Below, one piece after another: positions 43,249 through 50,896 of a stretch of DNA of 64,000 bases. A program made the position numbers and the translations under genes. This stretch comes from Isoptericola jiangsuensis (GTDB lineage: Bacteria > Actinomycetota > Actinomycetes > Actinomycetales > Cellulomonadaceae): positions 3,906,001 to 3,970,000 of the forward strand of contig NZ_PDJJ01000001.1 in NCBI RefSeq assembly GCF_002563715.1. The letters are read 5' to 3'. The stretch's first letter is position 1, and each line of letters opens with the position of its first letter. The notes below the pieces were generated by a model, which was given only the letters and a program-made list of their open reading frames with translations, was not told the origin of the DNA and did not search any database.

Positions 43249-44004
43249 TCACACCCTGGGGTCGCGGCCCCGCGGCGCGACCTCCGGCCGCAGCGCCCGC
43301 CCCCGCGGCACGCCCGAGCTGGTGGTGGTGCGCGGCGCCGGGACGTCGGGTCCGGCGGCGGCGGTGCGTTCGGCGTCGGAGTAGACGGCGTGGAGGTCGC
43401 GGGCGGCGGCGGGTGCGGCGCCGGCGGCGACGGCTCCGCGCATGTCGGTCATGGCGCGGGAGGTGGCGGCGTAGGCGGCGCGGACGTTCCCGGTGGAGTA
43501 CGTCATGGAGCGCGACTGGGGGATGCCGACGGAGGCGCCGACCTCGATGGCGTCCTGGTTGGCGCCCATGTAGAGGAAGGTCCAGCCGTCGATCTCCTCG
43601 CGTTCGGTGACGAGGGCCTTGACGGCGGCGTGGGTGTATTCGGTGGAGGCGTTCTCGTGGCCGTCGGTCATGATGCCGACGACGACGTTGGCGGGGCGCT
43701 GGTCCTCGGGGAGGCGGGCGATGCGGTCGGCGGTGGTGTGGACGACGCGGCCGATGGAGTCGAGGAGGGCGGTGCGTCCGCGGGGCTGGAGGTCGAGGGG
43801 CGGGACGTCGGCGATGTCGCGGTCGACGTAGACCTCGTCGTAGCGGTCGTCGAACTGGGCGAGGGTGACGCGGCAGCGGCCGGTGGTGTCGCGCTGCTCG
43901 GTGAGGAACGCGTCGAACCCTTCCTGGGTGGCGGCCTTGATGGACTGCATGGAGCCGGAGCGGTCGAGGAGCATGACGAGGTGGGTGAGGGTGGCGTCGG
44001 CCAT
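43249..44004 (-). CDS. Soluble VWA-domain protein
   Basis: 251-residue cytoplasmic protein made almost entirely of a von Willebrand A domain. The MIDAS motif is HLVMLLDRSGSM (DxSGS), with the later elements GRTALLDSIG and VVVGIMTDGHENAS (TDG). A Pro/Arg/Ala-rich tail starts near residue 205. This pattern is shared by many actinobacterial VWA proteins of unknown function that work with AAA+ or other partners. ATG 44004 is preceded by CACGAAAGGA. It lies upstream of the tubulin operon on the same strand and just after the HTH-like gene (29 bp), so it may belong to the same system. Confidence 0.88.
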   Translation of the reverse strand: MADATLTHLVMLLDRSGSMQSIKAATQEGFDAFLTEQRDTTGRCRVTLAQFDDRYDEVYVDRDIADVPPLDLQPRGRTALLDSIGRVVHTTADRIARLPEDQRPANVVVGIMTDGHENASTEYTHAAVKALVTEREEIDGWTFLYMGANQDAIEVGASVGIPQSRSMTYSTGNVRAAYAATSRAMTDMRGAVAAGAAPAAARDLHAVYSDAERTAAAGPDVPAPRTTTSSGVPRGRALRPEVAPRGRDPRV

Positions 44005-44033
44005 GGTGGCGTCCTTTCGTGGCGGCGTGCGGG

Positions 44034-44414
44034 TCAGTGGCGGCGGCGGAACCGAAGGGGTTCGACGGCGGGGGGTTCGGTGGGCGGCGGGGTGCCGCGT
44101 TCGCGGTCGTAGCGGGCGCGGGTGACGCCGTCGGCGGTGACGCGGCCGGTGTCGGTGGCGTAGGCGCCGAGGGTGGCGGTGCGGCCGAGGCGGGGCGGGA
44201 CGGTGTTGGGGGCGATGCCGGCGTGCTCGGCGACGGCGCGCAGGGAGGCGCCGTCGAGGACGGCTTCGGCCATGGCTTCGTCGAGGGCGGTGTCGAGGAG
44301 GGCGCGGGCTCGGGCGAGGGGTTCGACGGCGTGCCCGGGCGCGGCGGTCGCGGCCTCGTCGAGCGCGGCGCGGGCGGCGTCGAGGCGGGGGCGGTCCTGG
44401 GAGGGCGTCGTCAT
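44034..44414 (-). CDS. Small HTH-like protein
   Basis: 126-residue protein. A helical first half (RLDAARAALDEAATAAPGHAVEPLARARALLDTALDEA) is followed by a probable helix-turn-helix (AVLDGASLRAVAEHAGIAPNTVPPRLGR) and a basic tail (RARYDRERG ... LRFRRRH). No exact family recognised. It is the first gene of the minus-strand run that continues into the soluble VWA gene and the tubulin operon, so a role as local regulator is plausible. It diverges from the DUF6308-like gene across 124 bp. Confidence 0.7.
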   Translation of the reverse strand: MTTPSQDRPRLDAARAALDEAATAAPGHAVEPLARARALLDTALDEAMAEAVLDGASLRAVAEHAGIAPNTVPPRLGRTATLGAYATDTGRVTADGVTRARYDRERGTPPPTEPPAVEPLRFRRRH

Positions 44415-44526
44415 GACGACCACACTACGCGCAGTAACTGCACACGCGCATCTGTTGAGCAGACTTTCACCCCGCGCTGCCCGAGGTTCACCCGGTTCGT
44501 CCACCGCCCGGCGGATAACGGTTTCA

Positions 44527-44532
44527 TAGAGT
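44527..44532 (+). promoter_or_regulatory. Leaderless -10 box for DUF6308-like gene
   Basis: TAGAGT followed by 6 nt (CCCGTC) and then ATG 44539. There is no ribosome binding site. Confidence 0.45.
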
Positions 44533-44538
44533 CCCGTC

Positions 44539-45252
44539 ATGCACTCCGGTGACGACGCCGACCCCGCTCCGCAGCCCTTCCGCGCACGACCCGGCCGCAC
44601 CCCGAGGCCCCTCCCCCGACGCCCCCTCGCCCCCGTGCCGGCCATCCTCGGCCGCTCTCGCCGCGACGAGGCGGTCCGCCACCTCCGGTGCTACTTCGAC
44701 ACCGTGACCGACGGCTCCGGATGGACCGGGAGCCGCTTCGAACGGTTCCGCGGCGGCGGTGACGCCGTCGACGTGGCCGACACGTTCACCGCCGACGACC
44801 TCGTCGCCGTCACCCTCCTGTCCGTGCAGGTGCCGCCGCGCAGCGCGCTCTGGCTGCTGGAGGACCGCGCGGCCGAGTTCGCGGAGCTCCTCGCCGCGGT
44901 CCCCCGCGACCTCGACCTCGTCGACGTCGACCCCGTCGACATCCACCCGGACTGGCCGGCCTGGCGCCTGTGGACGGCCCTGACCCGGCTCCACGGCGTC
45001 GGCTGGGTCACCGCCGGCAAGCTCCTGGCTCGCAAGCGGCCACGCCTCGCCCCCGTCTACGACTCCGTCGTGCGGGGCGCGGTCGCCCCCACCGGCTCCT
45101 TCTGGGCGTGGCTCGCCGCCGCGCTCCGCGCCGACGACCGGGCGCTGCACCGCCACCTGCTCTCGCTGCGCGACGAGGCCGCCATCGGACCGGACGTCTC
45201 CGCGCTGCGGGTGTTCGACGTCGTCGTGTGGATGGAGCACCGCTACGGGTGA
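44539..45252 (+). CDS. DUF6308-like protein
   Basis: 237-residue cytoplasmic protein. Sequence from residue 40 on (AVRHLRCYFDTVTDGSGWTGSRFERF, TADDLVAVTLLSVQVPPRSALWLLE, LTRLHGVGWVTAGKLLARKRPRLAPVYDSVVR) matches the DUF6308 pattern as I remember it. The GVGWVTAGKLLARKRP segment looks like a helix-hairpin-helix or DNA-glycosylase-like helical motif. The first 35 residues are Pro/Arg-rich. It is transcribed from an apparently leaderless promoter and converges with the NERD-helicase gene (12 bp between stops). Function unknown; nucleic-acid binding is only suggested. Confidence 0.75.
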   Translation: MHSGDDADPAPQPFRARPGRTPRPLPRRPLAPVPAILGRSRRDEAVRHLRCYFDTVTDGSGWTGSRFERFRGGGDAVDVADTFTADDLVAVTLLSVQVPPRSALWLLEDRAAEFAELLAAVPRDLDLVDVDPVDIHPDWPAWRLWTALTRLHGVGWVTAGKLLARKRPRLAPVYDSVVRGAVAPTGSFWAWLAAALRADDRALHRHLLSLRDEAAIGPDVSALRVFDVVVWMEHRYG

Positions 45253-45264
45253 CGGCGGGCCCCG

Positions 45265-47007
45265 TCAGCCCGCGCCCACGGCCGTCCACACCTCCGCCTT
45301 GGCGAGCCGCCGGCGCACGCCCTCCCCGCCGACCTCCTCGATCCACGACCGGTCCCCCACGACGACCAGCAGCGTCCGCGCCCGCGACAGCCCCGTGTAC
45401 AGCATCTCGCGCACCCGGGCGGCGTCCCGCACCCCGTTGACGGCGAGGACGACGACCTGCCGCTCCAGGCCCTTGAAGCCGAGGACGTGCCCGTAGAACA
45501 CGTCGGTCCCGGCGAAGAAGTCGTCCCAGTACGCGTCGTGCCCGGACGTCCCGACGACGTTCACCTGCTCCGGGTGACGCCGCCCCGTCGCGAGGAGCGC
45601 CACCTGGCCGGGCTCCCACCCTTCGTCGAGGAGCGCCTCGACGGCGTCGTCGGCCGCCTCCACGGCCCGCTCGGCGGGCACGTCCACGATCCGCACGGGC
45701 GCGCCGTCGAGGCCCCGCGGCTTGACGACGTCGGGCGACAGCGCCCCGAAGACCTGGGCGATCTGCTTCGTGGAGCGCAGGTTCTCGTCGAGGGTCACCG
45801 GCACGAGGTCGATGGGCGCCTGCCCGTCGCGCGGGAAGACGCGCTGCGCGTCGTCGAGGAACACGTGCAGCCCGCCGTGCTCGGGGTCGCGCAGGCAGCG
45901 CAGCAGGGACGGCCACCACAGGTCGCCGAAGTCCTGCGCCTCGTCGACGACGACGGTGTCGAACAGGTCGGCGTGGTCGCGTTCCCCGGCGAGCCGGCCG
46001 AGCTCGAGGGGCAGGTCCCGCTCCCAGTAGTCGGGGTCGTCGTCCCGACCGCCGGTGGCGCCCCAGGCGCGCGGCAGGTCGTGGAACAGCCCGACCCAGG
46101 CCGGTCGCTCCCGGGCGGGCCAGGTCGCGGTGATGCGCTCGAAGTACCGCCCCAGGCCGCGCGAGCAGCACAGCAGCGCCACCCGCTCCCCGGCCCGGGT
46201 GCGACGTCGGGCCTGCTCCAGCGCGAGGTACGTCTTGCCGGACCCGGCACCGCCCACGACCCGCAGCCTCGGCGCCTTGCCCAGCAGGTCGAGGACGCGG
46301 GACTGGTCGCGGGTCATCTGCTCGAGCCGGGTCTCGTGCTCGAACGCGCGGGCCAGGTGCTCGGACTGGCCGGGGAGACCACCGACCAGCGACCCGGCGA
46401 GCTCGTCCGCCCCGGCGTCGTCGAGGCAGTGATGACCCTGCCCGTGCCGCTCGATCGCACGCTTGACCCGGGCGGCCACCTCACCGGGCGTCTCCAGGTC
46501 GCCGCGGTCGACGAGCATGTCGCGCGGCAGGTCGAGGGTCGACCACGTGGACGGCACGTACCGGTGCGGGAACGCGACCAGGTGCGCGGTGCGGGCCGTC
46601 GCCGCCAGGTCCCCGCGCTCGCGCAGGAGCGCCTGGAGGGCGTGGCGCGCGCCCTGCACCTGCACGACCGGGTCGATGCGGTGCCGCGCGTCCCCGCTGC
46701 CCTGGCACCAGGCGCCGTCGACGCGGTCGACGTACCCGCCCTTGACCTCGATCGCCGCGACCCCGACACCGGGCCACGCCACCAGCACGTCGATCTCGTA
46801 CTCCTGGCAGCCCTCCTGCAGGTGGACACCGTGGAACACGGCCGCCCCGTCGGGCAGCGCGGCCACCAGGGCCTCCCACACCGCCCGCTCGGCCCCGCCG
46901 TCGTCGGGGAAGCGGGGGTCGGGAGGAAAGGTGCGCACCATGCCCATGTCGTACCGGATCCGCGTGCCCGCGTCACGCGTCCGCCGGGGAACGGCCGCCG
47001 CCGTCAC
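45265..47007 (-). CDS. NERD nuclease-domain / UvrD-like helicase
   Basis: 580-residue protein if started at GTG 47007, which overlaps the previous stop (GTGA); homology-like sequence begins at MVRTFPPDPRFPDD, so 46947 or 46941 are alternative starts. The N-terminal 200 residues are a nuclease-related NERD domain: AERAVWEAL, the restriction-like core CQEYEIDVLVAWPGVGVAAIEVKGG (D-x(n)-E-x-K). A superfamily 1 helicase core follows, with Walker A VVGGAGSGKTYLALEQ, Walker B TVVVDEAQDF, motif IV-like VTLDENLRSTKQI and motif VI YTGLSRART. Such fusions act in DNA repair or in defence against foreign DNA. It is coupled to the zinc-ribbon protein gene upstream. Confidence 0.87.
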   Translation of the reverse strand: MTAAAVPRRTRDAGTRIRYDMGMVRTFPPDPRFPDDGGAERAVWEALVAALPDGAAVFHGVHLQEGCQEYEIDVLVAWPGVGVAAIEVKGGYVDRVDGAWCQGSGDARHRIDPVVQVQGARHALQALLRERGDLAATARTAHLVAFPHRYVPSTWSTLDLPRDMLVDRGDLETPGEVAARVKRAIERHGQGHHCLDDAGADELAGSLVGGLPGQSEHLARAFEHETRLEQMTRDQSRVLDLLGKAPRLRVVGGAGSGKTYLALEQARRRTRAGERVALLCCSRGLGRYFERITATWPARERPAWVGLFHDLPRAWGATGGRDDDPDYWERDLPLELGRLAGERDHADLFDTVVVDEAQDFGDLWWPSLLRCLRDPEHGGLHVFLDDAQRVFPRDGQAPIDLVPVTLDENLRSTKQIAQVFGALSPDVVKPRGLDGAPVRIVDVPAERAVEAADDAVEALLDEGWEPGQVALLATGRRHPEQVNVVGTSGHDAYWDDFFAGTDVFYGHVLGFKGLERQVVVLAVNGVRDAARVREMLYTGLSRARTLLVVVGDRSWIEEVGGEGVRRRLAKAEVWTAVGAG

Positions 47008-47618
47008 CGGATTTCACCCGGGTCGCGGGCGAGGTCGCTCGACGGGTGCACGGCCCGCACCCACGCCAGGTGCCGACGCCGGTGCTCGGCCGCGTCCCAC
47101 GGACGACGCCGCCAGTCGTCGAACCAGGCGAAGCGGACCGTCCGCTCGCGCACCACGGTGACGAACCCGTCCCGCGTGGGCACCGCGCCCCAGTAGGGCG
47201 CGTGGTCGTCGAGGACGAACACCGGCAGACCGGCCGCCACCGCGGCCGTCCACAGGTCCCCGAGGGCGAGCGTCGCGTGGGCGGTCGTGCGACGCGTCAG
47301 CCCCTCCCCCTGGACGGTCGTGACCAGCGGGTCGAGGCCGCGGGCGACGGCCACCTCCCGGTCGAGGCGCAGGCAGTCCTCGCAGACGTGCCGCTGCGCG
47401 TCCTTGAAACTGCGCAGGGGCACGGTGGTGCGCAGGCACACCTGGCACAGCCGCACGGACCGCACCTCCGCCCGGCAGACACGTCGGGACCGTGGCCGCT
47501 GCACCCCCGTGTGGACCGGACAGACGAGCTCGCCCAGCGAGCTGAGGGCGGTGCGGCACGGGTCGTCGGCGTCGACCTCGTGGACGGTGCCGTGCGGGGT
47601 GCGGAACGTGAAGGACAT
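47004..47618 (-). CDS. Zinc-ribbon-like protein, unknown
   Basis: 204-residue protein. The middle contains two Cys pairs with zinc-ribbon spacing: CPVHTG and CRAEVRSVRLCQVCLRTT, then RHVCEDCLRLD. The C-terminal part (LWTAAVAAGLPVFVLDDHAPYWG, RTVRFAWFDDWRRRPWD) is globular and aromatic-rich. ATG 47618 is preferred over the upstream frame to 47765, which is Arg-rich filler. The stop overlaps the GTG of the NERD-helicase gene, implying joint function, perhaps as its DNA-binding partner. Family not recognised. Confidence 0.7.
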   Translation of the reverse strand: MSFTFRTPHGTVHEVDADDPCRTALSSLGELVCPVHTGVQRPRSRRVCRAEVRSVRLCQVCLRTTVPLRSFKDAQRHVCEDCLRLDREVAVARGLDPLVTTVQGEGLTRRTTAHATLALGDLWTAAVAAGLPVFVLDDHAPYWGAVPTRDGFVTVVRERTVRFAWFDDWRRRPWDAAEHRRRHLAWVRAVHPSSDLARDPGEIR

Positions 47619-47902
47619 GCCGGGCTCCCGGTCCAGGGCCGTCCCGCACGACGCACCGCGGCGCACCGGGCGAGGTCGACCTCGCTCTTCCCTGCGCCGG
47701 GCGGCGCGGGGCCGGTCTTCCTCCTGGGGCACCGTGCGCGAGGGGCGCGGTTGCCGGACCGGCACGCGGAGGGCGTGTTGCCGGTCGCTCGTGACCTGGG
47801 CAGATGTCTACCCGACGGATGCCGGGCAGGGCAACTCGGCCACGTGGGCGCGCACCTGCGGTGTCCGTCACCGCCGCCGGGTCACCGCTGCGCGCCTGAG
47901 GT

Positions 47903-48391
47903 TCAGCCGATCGCCTCGCGCAGCAGGCGCACGGCCCGCGGTCCGACGCCGTGCAGCGCCAGCAGGTCGCCGTCGGATCGTGCCGCGACCGCCGCGAGCG
48001 TCGTGATCCCGGCGCCCACGAGCGCCCGGGTCGCCGGCCGCCCGATGTCAGCCGGCAGGTCGCCGACCGACCCCGGTGCGGCCGAGTCCGCCGCGACCAC
48101 CGTCTCGACGAGCTCGGGCGGTGCGCACGCCAGCCAGGCGCGCCGCACCCAGTGGTCGAGCTGCTGCCCGTCGAGGTCGTCGAGGTCCACGGCCACGCCG
48201 CCGGGCGACTCCTCGGCGCCGTCGATCTCCCGGAGCAGCGTCTCGGCGTCCGCGGCGTCGAGCGCGAGCTGGACCCCGAGGCCCGGCACGTCCGAGACGA
48301 ACACGACGTCGTGCACCCGGAAGGCGCCCTCGGACTCGACGACGTCGGGCAGCGCGAGGGCGGCCTGGCGGAGCTGCTTCTCGGCGGTCAT
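47903..48391 (-). CDS. MmcQ/YjbR-like protein with helix-hairpin-helix tail
   Basis: 162-residue protein. Residues 1-105 resemble the MmcQ/YjbR double-wing fold (LRQAALALPDVVESEGAFRVHDVVFVS ... WVRRAWLACAPPELVE). Residues 115-162 form a helix-hairpin-helix unit (LPADIGRPATRALVGAGITTLAAVAARSDGDLLALHGVGPRAVRLLREAI). The joining of the two is less usual than either alone. MmcQ/YjbR proteins are small DNA-binding-like proteins of uncertain role, and HhH units bind DNA backbone, so DNA binding is likely. Confidence 0.8.
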   Translation of the reverse strand: MTAEKQLRQAALALPDVVESEGAFRVHDVVFVSDVPGLGVQLALDAADAETLLREIDGAEESPGGVAVDLDDLDGQQLDHWVRRAWLACAPPELVETVVAADSAAPGSVGDLPADIGRPATRALVGAGITTLAAVAARSDGDLLALHGVGPRAVRLLREAIG

Positions 48392-48427
48392 GCGTCCACG
48401 CTCGCACGGACGCGGCCGGCGCGCCGG

Positions 48428-49783
48428 TCAGTCGAAGTAGGAGGGCACGTCGATCGCTCCGCCGGCGGCGGCGAACTCGTCGTGGACGGCGGCGCGGAGC
48501 CCGTCGTCGCACAGGTAGTCGAGCGCGGTGAGCGCGAGCCCGGCGGCGCCGTCGACGGCGGCGGCGACCGCGCGGGCGGACCCGGCGGCGGCGGCGAAGC
48601 CGGTGGTGTGCAGTGCGACGGCCGGGTCGGCGACCTGGATGAGCGGGTGGATGCCCGGCACACGGAAGCTGATGTTGCCGAAGTCGGTGGAGGCCGCCAG
48701 GGTCTCGGACACCACGCCGGCAGGCAGCACGTCGCGGCCGCGCCGCTGCTGCGCGGCCACCCAGCGGGCGGTGAGCGCGGCGTTGGTGCGCACCGGGAGC
48801 GACGGGTGAGCGCCGTCGTCCCAGCCGATCTGCACGTCGGTGCCGGTCATGAGCGCGGCCCCGCGGGCGACGTCGTCGAGGCGTCGCGACAGGTCCCGCA
48901 GCGTGTCCGGGTACTTCGAGCGGGCGTACAGCCGCACGCCGGCCCGCTCGGTGATGACGCTGGGGCGGGTGCCGCCGTCGGTGATGATGGCGTGCACCCG
49001 GTCGGACGGCGGCAGCTGCTGGCGCAGCAGCCCGACGCCGGTGTACGCGAGGTTCGCCGCGTCGAGCGCGTTGCGGCCCATGAAGGGCTGCGCGGAGGCG
49101 TGCGCGCTGCGACCGGTGAACGTCCACGTGAGCAGCCGGCGGCCGAGCCACACCTGGTCGGCGACGTCCGCGCCGTACGGGTGCACCATGATCGCGGCGT
49201 CGACGTCGTCGAACGCCCCGGCGCGGGCGAGGACCTCCTTGCCGGTGTGACCCTCCTCGGCGGGGGTGCCGAGCAGCACGACCCGGCCGGCGGGGGCGTC
49301 CGTGGCCTGCAGGACGTCCTGGAGCGCGAGGAACGCGCCGACGCCCGCCGCCGCGATGACGTTGTGGCCGCACGCGTGGCCGATCTCCGGCAGGGCGTCG
49401 TACTCGGCGCAGATCGCGATCGTCGGGCCGCCGCCCGGCCCGAGCGTCGCGCGGAACGCCGTCGCGACCCCACCGGTCCCCGTCTCGGCCGCGATGCCGT
49501 GCCGGGCGAGCAGGGCGACCAGCGTGCGCGCGCTGTCGTGCTCCTCGAACGCCGTCTCCGGGTGGGCGTGCAGCGTGCGGACGACGGCGGCGAGCTCCGG
49601 TTCCAGCGCGGACGCTGCGGCGTCGACCACCCCGGCGAGCACGGCGGGAGCCCCGCCGGGCGTCGCGTCGTCGGGCGACCGGGGGCCGGGCTCGACGACG
49701 GCGGCCCGGCGGCGCAGCTCGGCCTCGGCGGCGAGGTGGTCGAGATAGGCGGTGCTGGGCGGGCGGGCTCCATCCACAGGCAT
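48428..49783 (-). CDS. M20-family amidohydrolase
   Basis: 451-residue metallohydrolase of the M20D/aminoacylase group. Metal-site and catalytic elements are EYDALPEIGHACGHN, GTPAEEGHTGKEVLARAG and HPYGADVADQVWLGRR, with the dimerisation domain from about 190 to 310 (TWTFTGRSAHASAQPFMGRNALD). It hydrolyses an amide bond of an N-acyl amino acid or small peptide; p-aminobenzoyl-glutamate-type hydrolases are close relatives. Start 49783 (MPVDGARPPSTAYLD) is chosen over 49885. It diverges from the methyltransferase gene. Confidence 0.88.
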   Translation of the reverse strand: MPVDGARPPSTAYLDHLAAEAELRRRAAVVEPGPRSPDDATPGGAPAVLAGVVDAAASALEPELAAVVRTLHAHPETAFEEHDSARTLVALLARHGIAAETGTGGVATAFRATLGPGGGPTIAICAEYDALPEIGHACGHNVIAAAGVGAFLALQDVLQATDAPAGRVVLLGTPAEEGHTGKEVLARAGAFDDVDAAIMVHPYGADVADQVWLGRRLLTWTFTGRSAHASAQPFMGRNALDAANLAYTGVGLLRQQLPPSDRVHAIITDGGTRPSVITERAGVRLYARSKYPDTLRDLSRRLDDVARGAALMTGTDVQIGWDDGAHPSLPVRTNAALTARWVAAQQRRGRDVLPAGVVSETLAASTDFGNISFRVPGIHPLIQVADPAVALHTTGFAAAAGSARAVAAAVDGAAGLALTALDYLCDDGLRAAVHDEFAAAGGAIDVPSYFD

Positions 49784-50087
49784 CACGCCATCGTAAGGAA
49801 GCTCACGGGGCGCGACCGATGCACCGGGGTGCAGCAGTGGACCCGTCCAGATCGTGCTCGACCGTCGTTCGGACGATCTCGGCATCGACGGTGACGTGGC
49901 CGTGGACGATCCGGGGGGGCCGGCGGCGGCCGAGCGCCCGGCGCTCGCGCGCTGCGGCGACCGGAGACCCGGCGACCGGAGGGCCGATCGGTGGAGGCGC
50001 GCACGTTTGCCGGTCCGGCAAGCCCGTTGTCACGATGGCGGACGGTGCGGGCACCATGGGAGGACTTCGTCCCTGTGGAGGCTGCTC
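49784..50087. other. Divergent intergenic region, 304 bp
   Basis: It separates the amidohydrolase and methyltransferase genes. It contains the TTGCCGG palindrome at 50007-50021 followed by TTGTCA. I see no supported gene; the frames here are Arg/Gly-rich. Confidence 0.4.
50007..50021. promoter_or_regulatory. TTGCCGG-t-CCGGCAA palindrome
   Basis: Perfect 15-bp palindrome 67 bp before the methyltransferase start and just upstream of a -35-like TTGTCA (50027-50032). No convincing -10 box follows at the usual distance. Candidate operator of a dimeric regulator. Confidence 0.4.
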
Positions 50088-50849
50088 GTGCCCGTGACCC
50101 TGCTCGACGACGTCCGCCCGGACGAGTCGGACCACACGTTCCTGCCGGGCATGTCCCGGGGGTGGCTGATGCCCTGGTACGACGTCGTGGCTCGCTTCCG
50201 GGGGCTCGGTCGCTTGTACCGCCGCACGGCAGAGGTGGCCGGGGTCAGGCCCGGTGAGCACGTGCTCGACGTGGGCTGCGGCACCGGGAACCTCACGCGT
50301 GAGATCGTGCGCACGGCCCCCGACGCGGTCGTGACGGGCCTGGACCCGGACGCCGACTCGCTGCGCCGCGCCGCGCGCAAGCTCCGGCGCCGCCCGGCGG
50401 AGGTGACGCTGGTGCGCGGGTTCGCCCACCGGCTGCCCGTGCCGGACGGGAGCCAGGACCACGTCGTGTCGTCCTTGGCGCTGCACCACGTGCCGCTGCC
50501 GGAGAAGGTGCTGCTCGCGGCGGAGATCGCCCGCGTGCTGCGGCCGGGAGGCACGGTGACGATCGCCGACTTCGCGGGCGACCACGGGTCGGTTCATCGC
50601 CACGGGCACGACGACGCCCCGCACGACGGGCCGCGCGACCACCCCTCGCACGACGAGGGCGCGCACCGGCACCGCCCGGGCCGACGCCAGCCGGGCCACG
50701 GCCCGGGCAGCCGCACCCACGACGCCGACAACGCCGACGGCGGGATCGAGCGGCTGCTGACCGGTGCGGGCCTGACGGGCTCCCGCGCCGTCGGGCGGAT
50801 GCCGCTGCTCGGCGACGAGGTGGTGTTCGTGCAGGCGCGGCGCGCCTGA
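50088..50849 (+). CDS. Class I SAM methyltransferase with His-rich insert
   Basis: 253-residue methyltransferase. The SAM-binding motif I is HVLDVGCGTGNLTREIV, with an acidic residue in VTGLDPDADSL (motif II), LPVPDGSQDHVVSSLALHHV and RVLRPGGTVTIADF. GTG 50088 follows GGAGG at 7 nt. Between the motif III region and the C-terminal strand there is a stretch of about 50 residues in which His and Asp dominate (HRHGHDDAPHDG ... HDEGAHRHRPG). This is not part of the normal fold and looks like a metal-binding loop. The closest general type is the UbiE/arsenite- or phospholipid-methyltransferase group; substrate unknown. Confidence 0.85.
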   Translation: MPVTLLDDVRPDESDHTFLPGMSRGWLMPWYDVVARFRGLGRLYRRTAEVAGVRPGEHVLDVGCGTGNLTREIVRTAPDAVVTGLDPDADSLRRAARKLRRRPAEVTLVRGFAHRLPVPDGSQDHVVSSLALHHVPLPEKVLLAAEIARVLRPGGTVTIADFAGDHGSVHRHGHDDAPHDGPRDHPSHDEGAHRHRPGRRQPGHGPGSRTHDADNADGGIERLLTGAGLTGSRAVGRMPLLGDEVVFVQARRA

Positions 50850-50896
50850 CGCCACGCGAGCAGCCCGGACGTCGGGCCCCTGCCTCGCGGCGGCGG

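Noticed and set aside
49803-49900. Short minus-strand frame with VTVDAEIVRTTVEHDLDG near the amidohydrolase start
   Set aside because: It reads briefly like protein but lacks a start signal and is preceded by Arg-rich filler; too little to call a gene or fragment.
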